DNA of 64,000 nucleotides from an uncultured Pseudomonadota bacterium (GTDB lineage: Bacteria > Pseudomonadota > Alphaproteobacteria > Rs-D84). Made by a program: the position numbers and the translations under genes. Below are positions 18,204-26,896 of the stretch, one piece after another; positions within the stretch are counted from its first letter, which is position 1; every line of letters begins with the position of its first letter. The notes beneath the pieces were generated by a model. The model made no database searches and was not told the origin of the DNA. It saw only the letters and a program-made list of their open reading frames with translations. Location: positions 278,700-342,699 of the forward strand of contig CADCKW010000001.1 in NCBI GenBank assembly GCA_902802115.1, in the 5' to 3' direction.

Positions 18204-18420
18204 ATTTACGTGTTTTGCATTGTGTTAATGCCAATCCGCGATGCAATAATGCGCATAATAAATCTGGCGGAATTGGCGCACGACCTAATTCGTATTTGCG
18301 CAAATCACGAATATTTATCTTTAATAATAGTGATGCAGTTGTTGTATTCATGTTTAATGCCCTGCGGGCGCGACGCAATTGTTCGCCATAATGGCGTGCA
18401 TCAATTAAAACAACAGACAT
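18202..18420 (-). CDS. Small helix-turn-helix protein, XRE-like
   Basis: 72 residues, essentially only a DNA-binding domain: YGEQLRRARRALNMNTTTAS then LLLKINIRDLRKYELGRAPI matches the XRE/Cro helix-turn-helix, where the second half is the recognition helix and Y-E-x-G-R/x-x-x-P is the usual ending. The strong ribosome site GGGAGGAGG lies upstream. Directly above is a structured RNA that ends in an intrinsic terminator 25 bases before the ATG, so this gene may be controlled by transcription attenuation. Targets unknown. Confidence 0.75.
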   Translation of the reverse strand: MSVVLIDARHYGEQLRRARRALNMNTTTASLLLKINIRDLRKYELGRAPIPPDLLCALLHRGLALTQCKTRK

Positions 18421-18444
18421 TTTCTTTCCTCCTCCCTTAATATT

Positions 18445-18600
18445 AAAAAAAATACCGCAAAAAAATGTGCGGTTGGAGGCGAAAAACTACTCACAGCAGT
18501 AGCGTCACTTATTCAATGTATTCGTGACCCTCCAACCAATAGGTGGAGTTCGCTGTGAAACAGGGTTTTTCGACCCCACATCGGCAACACGCCAATGCAC
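18445..18600 (-). ncRNA. Structured RNA: 6S-like or regulatory leader
   Basis: A minus-strand transcript of about 155 bases. A promoter (18605-18633) would start it at GTGCATTGG and an intrinsic terminator ends it at 18445. The two ends pair through GUGC/GCAC and UUGG/CCAA; an inner helix CGAAAAAC/GUUUUUCG and then CACAGC/GCUGUG extend the arm; two apical hairpins follow (CUCCA/UGGAG and GUCAC/GUGAC). The 5' arm of the terminator (ACCGCA) overlaps the closing stem, so the two structures exclude each other. A 6S RNA fits by size and long-hairpin shape; a leader that controls the HTH gene fits by position. I find no SRP, tmRNA or RNase P signature. Confidence 0.55.
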
Positions 18601-18604
18601 AAAT

Positions 18605-18633
18605 ATTTTAAATTAAATTAAAGAATTTTGCAA
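18605..18633 (-). promoter_or_regulatory. Promoter of the structured RNA
   Basis: On the minus strand TTGCAA and TAAAAT are separated by exactly 17 bases. The predicted start falls at 18598-18600, the outer edge of the RNA's closing stem. Confidence 0.65.
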
Positions 18634-18676
18634 ATTATTTATCAATTATTCATCAAATGCACTTTGAACTTTGTTT

Positions 18677-19351
18677 TTATCGTGCGGGTGCAATACGGAT
18701 TTCTATTCTGCGGTTGGTAAGCCTGCCGATGCTATCCTGGGCGGCGATTGGTCGTGCCGAACCGCGTCCAACAATAAACATGCGTGTTGGTTTAATTTCT
18801 TTGCGTGCCAAAAATACAGCCGCGCGTTCCGCCATATCCAAAGACATACGCTTTGCAGCCGTCGTATCTGTCATCGCATCGGTGTATCCGGCAATTTCCA
18901 AATATGTAGAATCATATTTGCGTAAAATTCGTGCGATTGTTCCTAACAGTTTTTCACCATTGCTGGAAATGTCCGCCACGTCCATACGCATAATCGCACC
19001 ACGAACCAAAATCACAACAACATCTGTGCCGGCGCGTTCCACCGATACACCTGCGGCGCGCAGGGCATCGTATAAATCGCGTTCTAATGCTGTCATATAT
19101 TGAACACTGACCATATTGTCATTTGTTGCCTTGTCGCCATATTCTAATTGTTTGGTATTATTTGTTGCGGTCAGTATTTTTCCACCGTTTCCCAGATATA
19201 TCGGTCTTTTTGCAATTTTAGATTCTTCGTTCATATCCATAAAACTGGCGCCGTTCAGGTAATAATCCCATGTATTGCGTTCTGGACTGGTGTATTGCAT
19301 ACAGCCAGTTAAACACAACATAACAAAGAAATATTTTAATTTATTCAACAT
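18677..19351 (-). CDS. OmpA-family peptidoglycan-binding lipoprotein
   Basis: 224 residues from ATG 19351, which overlaps the pilin gene's end by 11 bases. Lipobox LTGC with Cys17, so an outer-membrane lipoprotein is likely. The C-terminal half is an OmpA-like domain: DVVVILVRGAIMRMDVADIS, then YLEIAGYTDAMTDTTAAKRM (the usual NxGHTD region, here AGYTD) and MSLDMAERAAVFL, ending GRLTNRRIEIRI (the NRRVEI motif). It should tether the outer membrane to peptidoglycan. Coupled to the pilin gene and dnaX upstream. Confidence 0.87.
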   Translation of the reverse strand: MLNKLKYFFVMLCLTGCMQYTSPERNTWDYYLNGASFMDMNEESKIAKRPIYLGNGGKILTATNNTKQLEYGDKATNDNMVSVQYMTALERDLYDALRAAGVSVERAGTDVVVILVRGAIMRMDVADISSNGEKLLGTIARILRKYDSTYLEIAGYTDAMTDTTAAKRMSLDMAERAAVFLARKEIKPTRMFIVGRGSARPIAAQDSIGRLTNRRIEIRIAPAR

Positions 19352-19799
19352 TGATAGATATATAATTGCGTGGTGCCGATATACATGTTTCGCCACCGGC
19401 TTTTTCCAAACCATTTACAGATACAGATTTTGCCCAACTGATTTTCTTTGTCGCAAAATAAGAACAATCGCTGTGCGTTAAATTTGTTAAATTGATAGAA
19501 AAAGTTTTTCCATCAACCGATGATGTTATCGACCAATTTTCATCGCCAATTGGTGCGTCTGGATTTGTGATTGCCCCGGCCTTGATTAAATAATCAACCG
19601 ACACACCGTTATAATCGCCGCGCGTTTCCAATAATATTTTTGTATTGCGTGCAATTTGTTCCATTTCGTTTAATGCCAAATTGCGTGTTTGGTTTGTTCG
19701 CAACATTTTATATGTTCCGTATGCCGCCGCGGTCATAACCGCACCAATCGCCAACACCGCCAACATTTCAATCAAAGAACGTCCAGATTCGTCTGCCAT
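19341..19799 (-). CDS. Type IV pilin-like protein (PilS-like)
   Basis: 152 residues from ATG 19799, four bases after GGAGGG. The N-terminus is a class III (prepilin) signal: a short polar leader MADESG ending in Gly, then RSLIEMLAVLAIGAVMTAAA with Glu at position 5 of the mature protein. Prepilin peptidase would cleave after that Gly. A C-terminal cysteine pair (HSDCSYF and GETCISA) may form the pilin disulfide loop. The short leader and size suit a type IVb pilin such as PilS. The giant PilV-like genes at 21944-25879 may belong to the same pilus. It is sandwiched between dnaX and the OmpA-like lipoprotein. Confidence 0.75.
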   Translation of the reverse strand: MADESGRSLIEMLAVLAIGAVMTAAAYGTYKMLRTNQTRNLALNEMEQIARNTKILLETRGDYNGVSVDYLIKAGAITNPDAPIGDENWSITSSVDGKTFSINLTNLTHSDCSYFATKKISWAKSVSVNGLEKAGGETCISAPRNYISINVE

Positions 19800-19825
19800 A
19801 TAACCCTCCATAAAAAATTTTTTTG

Positions 19826-21361
19826 TTATTTCGAAACTTCGACTATTTCGGCACCTTCGAATAAACCCATCGCGCTTGCCATCATGGGGTCAGCTTCTAA
19901 TTCTTGTTTTTGATGTTCGACCGCCGTTGGCACATTACATGATGTCGCCGAATGTATTAAATCCCAATGTATGCCGGTATGTTTTTCCAACCATGTTGAT
20001 AATTTATTTGCAAAATCTTTATCGCCTTTGCGGTCAAAATAATTTAATTTTCCATTTTGGATTTCGCAAACCTCTACATTTTCGGAAAAATAAGTATATA
20101 ACAAAATTTCTTTATCGGCCTGCATCGCGCGTCCTAATTCATCGGCGGTATTTATTGTATTTGCAGGTTTTGTGGCTGCGACGGGTTCTGGCGATTTTTG
20201 TTGAACAGGTTGCGCGGCGGAATTTTGTTTTAAAATTTCTGTGACAGACGGCATATCGGCAATATGCACCAAACGCACAATCAACATATCAAAACATTGT
20301 TTTTGATTGCCAGACATCTGCATTTCGCTGACCGCCGCAACCATAACCTGCCAAATACGCGACAGGGTATTCAAAGAAATTCGAGAATTTATTTTTTTGG
20401 TTTTTTCGCGTTGGTCGGCGGTGTATGGCGATGACAGCCCATCGCCAGCATTGACCGACGGGTGCATACGTGTTGCCCAATGTGTCCATTCCATCATATC
20501 GTTCAACAGCATAACCAAATCTGCGCCATTTGTGTAAATAGAATCAGCCATTTCCAAAGCACGCGCCGTATCCCCAGACAAAAGTGTATCCATAAAATCG
20601 ACAACAAGATTCCTGTCTGCGCGTTTTAACATATCCATAACGGCCTGTTCATCGACATGACCACCGGTTTGTGCAATTGCCTGGTCCAGTAAAGATAACC
20701 CATCGCGCACAGAACCGTCCGCCGCACGTGCCAACATTTCGTTTGCCGCATCTGTCAGTTCGATTTTTTCTTGTGTTGCAATCCAAGCGAAATGTTTTTT
20801 TAATGTATCAATTGGCACGCGCACCAAATCAAAGCGTTGGCAACGCGATAATATTGTGACTGGTACTTTGCGAATTTCTGTCGTTGCCAAAATAAATATA
20901 ACATGTGCAGGTGGTTCTTCCAGTGTTTTCAACAACGCATTAAAAGCAGCCGTTGATAACATATGAACTTCGTCAATGATATAAACTTTGTATCGTCCAT
21001 TTGTTGGTCTGTATTGTGCCGCGTCTAAAATATCGCGGATATTATCAACGCCGGTATGTGATGCCGCGTCGATTTCCATAACATCGATATGTTGGCCCGC
21101 CGCAATTGCACGACAATTTTCGCATACACCACATGGGGTTGCGGTTGGTCCGTCTGACGATAAACAATTTAATGCCTTGGCCAAAATACGTGCGGTACTG
21201 GTTTTTCCAGTTCCACGAATTCCTGTGAAAATATATGCATGTGCAATACGACCGGTATTGATAGCGGTTGTTAATGTTTTAACCAAAACATCTTGGCCAA
21301 TCAAAGAATTGAAATCTTGACTGCGATACTTGCGCGCCAAAACAGTATAATTATTATCCAT
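19826..21361 (-). CDS. dnaX: DNA polymerase III subunits gamma and tau
   Basis: 511 residues. DnaX forms the clamp-loader ATPase. N-terminal YTVLARKYRSQDFNSLIGQD, Walker A GIRGTGKTSTARILAK, the four-cysteine zinc module (CLSSDG, CGVCENC), Walker B YIIDEVHMLS and the sensor region TTEIRKVPVTILSRCQRFD are all present. The tau-specific C-terminal part is short compared with the 550-650 residues usual in the class. I see no obvious programmed-frameshift slippery run that would produce gamma. A 14-base gap separates its stop from the ribosome site of the pilin gene. Confidence 0.96.
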   Translation of the reverse strand: MDNNYTVLARKYRSQDFNSLIGQDVLVKTLTTAINTGRIAHAYIFTGIRGTGKTSTARILAKALNCLSSDGPTATPCGVCENCRAIAAGQHIDVMEIDAASHTGVDNIRDILDAAQYRPTNGRYKVYIIDEVHMLSTAAFNALLKTLEEPPAHVIFILATTEIRKVPVTILSRCQRFDLVRVPIDTLKKHFAWIATQEKIELTDAANEMLARAADGSVRDGLSLLDQAIAQTGGHVDEQAVMDMLKRADRNLVVDFMDTLLSGDTARALEMADSIYTNGADLVMLLNDMMEWTHWATRMHPSVNAGDGLSSPYTADQREKTKKINSRISLNTLSRIWQVMVAAVSEMQMSGNQKQCFDMLIVRLVHIADMPSVTEILKQNSAAQPVQQKSPEPVAATKPANTINTADELGRAMQADKEILLYTYFSENVEVCEIQNGKLNYFDRKGDKDFANKLSTWLEKHTGIHWDLIHSATSCNVPTAVEHQKQELEADPMMASAMGLFEGAEIVEVSK

Positions 21362-21430
21362 GTTGAACTTTCCTTATGGGGTTCAGCATACCAAAGAAAA
21401 GTAAAATTTCAACAACAAAGTAAAACGATT

Positions 21431-21775
21431 TTAATTCAATCCGGTGATGAAATCAGGAAATCCCATTTCTTCGTCGCCGTCAGTTTTTTCTGTATCGGTA
21501 TTTTCGTCTTTTGCCGCCGCCTCTGCCGCCTTCATTTCGGCCTCGGCTGCCGCGACAGCCGCCGCTTTTTCTTTGGAATCGCGTATGGAATCAATTTTTT
21601 CCTGTTCGGCATTTGTCATACGGACACAGTGTTCCGCAGATTGCAATAAACGTTCGCGTTCAATTTCGTCAAACGTATTGCGTGCCTGGTCGATAAATTG
21701 TTTGCGACGCACACGCCATTTGTGACACCGTTGAATCATCAAACCAACATTAGACTGATTTTTTTTATTTTGCAT
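21431..21775 (-). CDS. Charged helical protein, 114 residues
   Basis: Soluble, predominantly helical. A basic N-terminal half (RCHKWRVRRKQFIDQARNTF) is followed by an Ala/Glu-rich helix (KEKAAAVAAAEAEMKAAEAA) and an acidic tail ending FPDFITGLN. The segment ERERLLQSAEHCVRM faintly recalls the alphaproteobacterial DUF4167 family, which occurs beside housekeeping genes, but this is weak. It sits 70 bases upstream of dnaX on the same strand and is probably co-transcribed. Confidence 0.6.
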   Translation of the reverse strand: MQNKKNQSNVGLMIQRCHKWRVRRKQFIDQARNTFDEIERERLLQSAEHCVRMTNAEQEKIDSIRDSKEKAAAVAAAEAEMKAAEAAAKDENTDTEKTDGDEEMGFPDFITGLN

Positions 21776-21943
21776 ATTTTTTTCTTTTTATAATTTTTTT
21801 ATTTTTGGAATTTTCAGTTGATATAAATTTCTAACAATAATCAACTAACAACTGCCTGTAATATAAAACATCTTAAAACTGATTGCAATATCTTTTTTCT
21901 GTTGCTAATCTATACTCATATAAAAAGGGAATAGGGGATTTTA

Positions 21944-23305
21944 TTGCATAACCAGAGGGGAAATTTTTTATTACAGGCATTATTGGCAATATCTTTGCTG
22001 TTTGTTTTTATGCCGGTTTTAACAAATCGTTTAATTGTAAATGATGTTGATGCAAAAATGTATTCTGCATCGCATCAAATCGATACTGCACAAACCGCAG
22101 CGCGAATTTTTATTCGTGAAAATGTTGATAGTTTGCCATACGGTCGCACAATTATTCGTGGTCCGGATTTTGCAGATACATTGGAACCATATGGATTACC
22201 TTTGGGTTATGTTCCGCGCACTGCATTTGGCCAAGATATTTATTTGATTGTTGATAAAGACGAAACAAGTGTTGGTGGAACATTGGTTGTGTCTGGGGGT
22301 AAAATTTCAAATATGCAAATTGCCGAAATGGTTCGTCGTGTTGGATTTTATGCTCAAAAAAGTAAAGATGGATTGATTGTCGGTATTCCTTTGAATACAT
22401 TATACCAAGATGTTGTTCGCCGTAATGAAACCGATATAAATAATTCTGGATTTTTAACAGATTTGAATATGAATGGTTTTGCAATAGAAAATACAAATAC
22501 GGTAATTGGACATAATTTGGAATCTGGGGTTGCAAATTTTGATACATTGGATATCGCCGGTAATGAAGGCGAAAGGAATTCAAAAAATAAAATAAAAAAT
22601 TTTGTTGCGGACAAAAGTATATTTCAATCAAAATCTGGTGGGTCTGCATTGGCATTAACGCGTGGTTCGTTGCGTGCAAAAAATGTGTTTGGAAAAACAA
22701 TTTCTCAATACGGTTCGACGGGAAATTTTGAATCAGATTCTGCATCGGTGTATTCATTTGATTTAACGGCGGGGCGTACCGGATTTACTGGGCCTGTCAC
22801 ATGGGACGTGCGCGGTAATTTGGAAACAGAACATATTGTGTTGAGTGCCGAAACACTAGATGTCGGTTCGTATTTAAATGTCAGCAGTGGTCAAGAAGTT
22901 TATGTGTCGGGTGATTCTGGATATTTATCGTATAATTCAACCAGTGGTATTTCAACCGGTTCCCTGATTGCATCGCATGTCACTTTGCGTGACCAAACGT
23001 CCAAGGCGTTAAATGCCGGCGACAGTGGTGCGGTTATTGTAGATATTCGTCCAGCCAGCACAACCGTATTACCCGATGTTCGTGTGTCTTATATTGATAA
23101 CGGTGGTTTTGCGATTTTGAAAAATCCAAAAAAAGATGATGCAGAAACTGTGACATGTAATTCAATCGTCGCAAGTCTAGGCGAAGTATATAATTCAAAT
23201 TCTTTGGCACAACATATACTGTGTGAATATTTGTTCTGGGAACGTTTGGAACAAAGAATAAATGCAAAACAATGTTTAATGGCGGGGCGCAGTGACTGTA
23301 TATAA
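21944..23305 (+). CDS. PilV-like large minor pilin, first of three
   Basis: 453 residues starting at TTG 21944; AGGGGA lies five bases upstream and no ATG is available near the signal. The N-terminus is prepilin-like: NQRG, then NFLLQALLAISLLFVFMPVL. Unlike true pilins the +5 residue is Gln, not Glu. The body resembles the constant region of PilV shufflon adhesins, including the LTDLNMNGFAIENTNTVIG segment, comparable with the LDMGGHDI motif of PilV. Repetitive beta-rich sequence follows, then a C-terminal pair of Cys residues. It overlaps the second gene by 14 bases. Confidence 0.7.
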   Translation: MHNQRGNFLLQALLAISLLFVFMPVLTNRLIVNDVDAKMYSASHQIDTAQTAARIFIRENVDSLPYGRTIIRGPDFADTLEPYGLPLGYVPRTAFGQDIYLIVDKDETSVGGTLVVSGGKISNMQIAEMVRRVGFYAQKSKDGLIVGIPLNTLYQDVVRRNETDINNSGFLTDLNMNGFAIENTNTVIGHNLESGVANFDTLDIAGNEGERNSKNKIKNFVADKSIFQSKSGGSALALTRGSLRAKNVFGKTISQYGSTGNFESDSASVYSFDLTAGRTGFTGPVTWDVRGNLETEHIVLSAETLDVGSYLNVSSGQEVYVSGDSGYLSYNSTSGISTGSLIASHVTLRDQTSKALNAGDSGAVIVDIRPASTTVLPDVRVSYIDNGGFAILKNPKKDDAETVTCNSIVASLGEVYNSNSLAQHILCEYLFWERLEQRINAKQCLMAGRSDCI

Positions 23306-24566
23306 AACAAAAATCTTTAACGATAATTCGCGTGGTGCCTCGTTGTTAGAGGTGATATTGGCGATATCAATTGCGGCGGTTGCGGCACCGTTTATGTATC
23401 GTCAAATGACAAACACATACGACGATTTGGAAAATATTTCTGTGGCACAACAGATTGTTGATTTGCAAGACGCAACATTAAATTTTGTTCGTACCCACCA
23501 AGAAGATTGGCCTGATGTTGCAGAAATACAAATGACCGCCACAGATTTACAAGAAATATCGCCAATTATATCCAGTGGTTTTATCGACAAGCGTCAATTT
23601 CGTGGCACAACAATAACAGATATTTATCTGGGGTTTGACATAACCGATTCGCGTGTTCGGGTAAATCAAATTGCGCGTCAAATTGGGGCCACCGCCGCGG
23701 TTGTTGATGATGATGGTATTGCCTATGGCACAGGTTGGGCTGTATCGGGTCCTGATTTTAAACCTGGTAATTTAATATACCGTATATCGCATAATTTTGC
23801 GACGATGGACCGGACGAATTTTTTGCATCGTGCGGCATCGGATTCAATCGTTGAAACAAAGCCTAAAAAACTAACAATAAAAAAAACAGAAGAAGAAATT
23901 GCCAAAGATGACGCAGAATTTAATTTAAATGCGATGTTGCGTAATTTAAATATGGGTGGCAAAGATTTGTTAAATGTTGGAACATTAAATGCCGAAACGG
24001 TGTCTGTAAAAAATATTGAAACAACATTTATTCGTGCTGATGATGTTATCGCGGATTCTGCATATTTTTCGTCCGGTGCAAATATCCAAGGCAACGATGC
24101 GGTTATTGATACGATACGTGCGTTGGGCGATATCAGTGGTTTTCGCACAATAACTGCAAATAACCTGAACGGAAATAATTTTAGTAATACTGGCGCGGTT
24201 ATTACTGACAGGGCAACAATTAAAAATTCTGTGCGTATTGGAAATTTGTTTAAATTAAAATCGTCCAGTAATCGAACAATCAATGCTTTTACTGCGATAT
24301 CATCGAATTCTGTTCATACACCATATATCAGTGCAAATGACATGGTGTTTTATGGTGATTTTGGATTAACGGTGTCTGGTGAATTGTTAATGTCTGGAAC
24401 CGCACCATTAAAGATTGGTAATTGGTCTTTTCCGTCAAATCAAATGCCCAGTTTTTCGACCTTTAAATTGGGACGAACAACAATATCCCAAACACCAAAC
24501 AAAGATGAATTCAGTGCGATTATGGCATCTGATTGGCAAACCAAAGAAAGTGTGCCTGAACAATGA
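23292..24566 (+). CDS. PilV-like large minor pilin, second of three
   Basis: 424 residues from GTG 23292, within the end of the previous gene. Prepilin-like N-terminus: NSRGA, then SLLEVILAISIAAVAAPFMY, with Glu at the expected position. The middle carries LRNLNMGGKDLLNVGTLNAE, the PilV-type L-N-M-G-G-x-D motif, followed by repeats of a beta-helix-like pattern (DVIADSAYFSSGANIQ). A minor pilin or tip adhesin is the likeliest role. It overlaps the third gene by four bases (ATGA). Confidence 0.7.
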   Translation: MTVYKTKIFNDNSRGASLLEVILAISIAAVAAPFMYRQMTNTYDDLENISVAQQIVDLQDATLNFVRTHQEDWPDVAEIQMTATDLQEISPIISSGFIDKRQFRGTTITDIYLGFDITDSRVRVNQIARQIGATAAVVDDDGIAYGTGWAVSGPDFKPGNLIYRISHNFATMDRTNFLHRAASDSIVETKPKKLTIKKTEEEIAKDDAEFNLNAMLRNLNMGGKDLLNVGTLNAETVSVKNIETTFIRADDVIADSAYFSSGANIQGNDAVIDTIRALGDISGFRTITANNLNGNNFSNTGAVITDRATIKNSVRIGNLFKLKSSSNRTINAFTAISSNSVHTPYISANDMVFYGDFGLTVSGELLMSGTAPLKIGNWSFPSNQMPSFSTFKLGRTTISQTPNKDEFSAIMASDWQTKESVPEQ

Positions 24567-25879
24567 AAAGAAACAATATAAAATTTTTTAATATGAATCA
24601 AAGCGGCAATATGCTGGTGGAATTGTTATTGTCGGTTGCGCTGGCTATGTTGATAATTCCGTTTGTGTTTAAATATCAACGTTCGGCGATTGAACGTCGT
24701 GAAAATATTGTCGTCACAAAACAGATGACAGAAATACAAAACGCATTGGAACGTTATATTATTGATAATCGTGAAATTATGTTAAAGCCTTATGGTCGTA
24801 ATATCACACGTGTTGAATTGGCTGATTTGGAAAAATATGGTTTAGACCCAGAAATTGCCGCAGATAAAAATGTTAAATATCAATTGCGTGTTTTAAAATC
24901 GCGTGATTTTAATGGCCAGGCCACTTTGCAAGGAATTGTTGTGTATCAATCGGATAAAATTACACCGTTTAGAACGCATCAAATTGTAAATATGTCTGGG
25001 GGGGCGGTTGGTTTTATTGATGGCAATAAAGCATATGGTGCAAATGATTCTTGGCGTGCATCTGTTGCAGATTTGGGTGTGACGGCGGCATCTGGGTTGG
25101 TTGGAACAACAACGGTAAATCGTGATAATGCGTTATACCTGTGGCGCGTTCCATCAAATGACCCAGACGATGCGACAATGCGTTCGTCATTAAACTTGGG
25201 CGGTCATGATATTATTGGTGTCAAAGATATGAGTTTTATTGATGGTTCTTTTGATGAATTTTTAACTATTGGCAAAATCACATCACGCAATATGATTTTT
25301 GATAATCGCACAACAATTGACAGTTTGTTTTCAACCAAGAGTGCGACTGTATCAGGTTCTTTGACATCGGATTCGCGCAATTTAGAAATATCTGGGCGTT
25401 TATCTTTGACCGATACAGGTAAATTTTCATCTTTTACAACGAACGATTTGCTGGTGACGAATTTGACTTTGCCGGCATTAACCATAGATAACGCAAATAA
25501 CAAACCTGTAATTTTAACTGTAAATGGTTCTGTAAAAATGCGCTATGGCAGTATCAGTGCAATGCATGTGACAGTTGGTTATGCGGGTTCGATTACCCCG
25601 AAATTAACTGTTTTATCAAAAATCAGTGACCCACAAAATCCAAATTATTACTGGGACGCCAGCAGTTCATCTGCAAATTTTAACGATTTATTTTTGGGTG
25701 ATTTGAACAGAATGATTGGTTATTTACCGCGTGCCGAATTTGATACGACAACAAATGCCGGTCGAATGTTTAAATCGATTACTGCCAATGCAAATGCGAC
25801 GGTTGCTGATTATCAAAATGCGTTGAATAAAATTGCCGCAGATGTGCGTGCAAAATATCGTTTGTTGAAATTACAATAA
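24563..25879 (+). CDS. PilV-like large minor pilin, third of three
   Basis: 438 residues. Prepilin-like N-terminus: NQSGN, then MLVELLLSVALAMLIIPFVF. The segment LYLWRVPSNDPDDATMRSSL followed by NLGGHDIIGVKDMSF is close to the conserved core of PilV shufflon proteins (LNLGGHDI). The last third is beta-rich and ends with a helical tail. Three such paralogs in a row are unusual: the classic system has one PilV with an invertible C-terminus. No recombinase or inverted recombination sites are visible nearby. Confidence 0.72.
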   Translation: MKRNNIKFFNMNQSGNMLVELLLSVALAMLIIPFVFKYQRSAIERRENIVVTKQMTEIQNALERYIIDNREIMLKPYGRNITRVELADLEKYGLDPEIAADKNVKYQLRVLKSRDFNGQATLQGIVVYQSDKITPFRTHQIVNMSGGAVGFIDGNKAYGANDSWRASVADLGVTAASGLVGTTTVNRDNALYLWRVPSNDPDDATMRSSLNLGGHDIIGVKDMSFIDGSFDEFLTIGKITSRNMIFDNRTTIDSLFSTKSATVSGSLTSDSRNLEISGRLSLTDTGKFSSFTTNDLLVTNLTLPALTIDNANNKPVILTVNGSVKMRYGSISAMHVTVGYAGSITPKLTVLSKISDPQNPNYYWDASSSSANFNDLFLGDLNRMIGYLPRAEFDTTTNAGRMFKSITANANATVADYQNALNKIAADVRAKYRLLKLQ

Positions 25880-25901
25880 TTTATGCTATAAAAGGTATGT
25901 T

Positions 25902-26414
25902 ATGAAAATAAAATGTGATTTTTGTAAAACAGAATATACGATACCCAAAATACCTGCGGTGCCGGTTAAATGTGCAATCTGTGGTCATTCATGGATGATT
26001 AAAACCCGGGCCAGAAAAAATCCATTGTTATTATTTTTGGCGGCATTATGCGCATTGATATCTGCGGTGATATTTTCGATTGTTGCGGTATCGACATATC
26101 GTTCGCATATGGAAGCAAAATCGCCATTGGCGGCATCAATCGTCAAAACAGAATTGGCACCTGACGGAAATGGTATAAATCATTTCATTGTATCTGGCAT
26201 AATTGAAAATCGCAGTGATGAATTTTACAGCCCACCAAACATAATTGTTTTATCGTATGATGAAAATGGAAAGCAAATTGGTTCTGGCGAACAATTTACC
26301 CCACCTGTTCCAATTTTGGAATCTGGGGCGCGTGCGGCATTTGTTTATACTTTGCGTGCGCCATCGGCGGGTGTAAAAAAGATTTCTGTAAAATTGGGGG
26401 CGTTTGAAAAATGA
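25902..26414 (+). CDS. Zinc-ribbon membrane protein (DUF3426-like)
   Basis: 170 residues. The N-terminus has CDFCKTEYTIP and CAICGHSW, a two-CxxC zinc ribbon of the MJ0042 type. A transmembrane helix follows at about residues 43-66 (PLLLFLAALCALISAVIFSI). The periplasmic part contains VSGIIENRSDEFYSPPNIIV, the beta-sandwich pattern of the DUF3426 family found in alpha- and betaproteobacteria. Function of the family is unknown. It is 22 bases after the PilV-like trio and overlaps the next gene by four bases, so all five are likely one operon. Confidence 0.8.
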   Translation: MKIKCDFCKTEYTIPKIPAVPVKCAICGHSWMIKTRARKNPLLLFLAALCALISAVIFSIVAVSTYRSHMEAKSPLAASIVKTELAPDGNGINHFIVSGIIENRSDEFYSPPNIIVLSYDENGKQIGSGEQFTPPVPILESGARAAFVYTLRAPSAGVKKISVKLGAFEK

Positions 26415-26887
26415 AGAAAATAATTGCATTTCTTGCGTGTTTGTTTTGTGTGCCTGCGTTTGCAGACACCTCCACACCACCACAACCGGCACCAATTGGT
26501 CCGCGTGTCAGTATTTTTTCAACGACTGTGGATTGGTCAGGTATAACTGGGTTGCCATTGGCGCAATATACGGGTAAATTTGTTGGGACAAATAAATCAT
26601 TATTAAAAAATGGTTTGATTTTGTATTACCTGGATTCTTTCCCTTGTTATGGCGAGGCTGATTCCGTTCGTGTTTGGTTGGATTCATTTGGCAAAACTGA
26701 AAATAAATTGCGCCTGGTGTGCATATATCCACCGCGTGAAATTAAATTTGCATGGCGCAATGCCGGGGCGGACGCAGAACAGGCCGAAACAACTGGGATT
26801 TTAACATGTGATGTATCGGGTGATTATGAATTAGAAATTGATTTGTCAAAATGTGATAAAGGGCCCGATTGGTCAAAGTATAAATAA
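26411..26887 (+). CDS. Small exported protein of unknown function
   Basis: 158 residues with a clear signal peptide, MKKIIAFLACLFCVPAFA, cleaved before DTST. A short Pro-rich linker leads to a compact domain with two or three cysteines (FPCYGEADS, LVCIYPP, LTCDVSG) that could form disulfides in the periplasm. No family recognised. Its ATGA start overlaps the DUF3426-like gene, and it is nine bases ahead of the pseudouridine synthase gene. Confidence 0.7.
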   Translation: MKKIIAFLACLFCVPAFADTSTPPQPAPIGPRVSIFSTTVDWSGITGLPLAQYTGKFVGTNKSLLKNGLILYYLDSFPCYGEADSVRVWLDSFGKTENKLRLVCIYPPREIKFAWRNAGADAEQAETTGILTCDVSGDYELEIDLSKCDKGPDWSKYK

Positions 26888-26896
26888 GGTTTAAAA

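Noticed and set aside
18445-18600. SRP 4.5S RNA, tmRNA or RNase P RNA at the structured RNA locus
   Set aside because: The GGAAGGAAGC-type SRP loop, tmRNA tag frame and GAGGAAAGTCC of RNase P are all absent on both strands.
19826-21361. Programmed -1 frameshift in dnaX producing gamma
   Set aside because: No A-AAA-AAG type slippery run with a following hairpin was found in the part where it would be expected.
22152-22757. Long antisense frame (201 codons) opposite the first PilV-like gene
   Set aside because: His/Tyr/Gln-rich with no ribosome site or recognisable domain; it is the reverse of a low-complexity AT-rich coding region.
21944-25879. Invertible shufflon segments in the PilV-like trio
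   Set aside because: I found no inverted recombination-site pairs by eye and no recombinase gene nearby; the genes overlap in a fixed tandem order.
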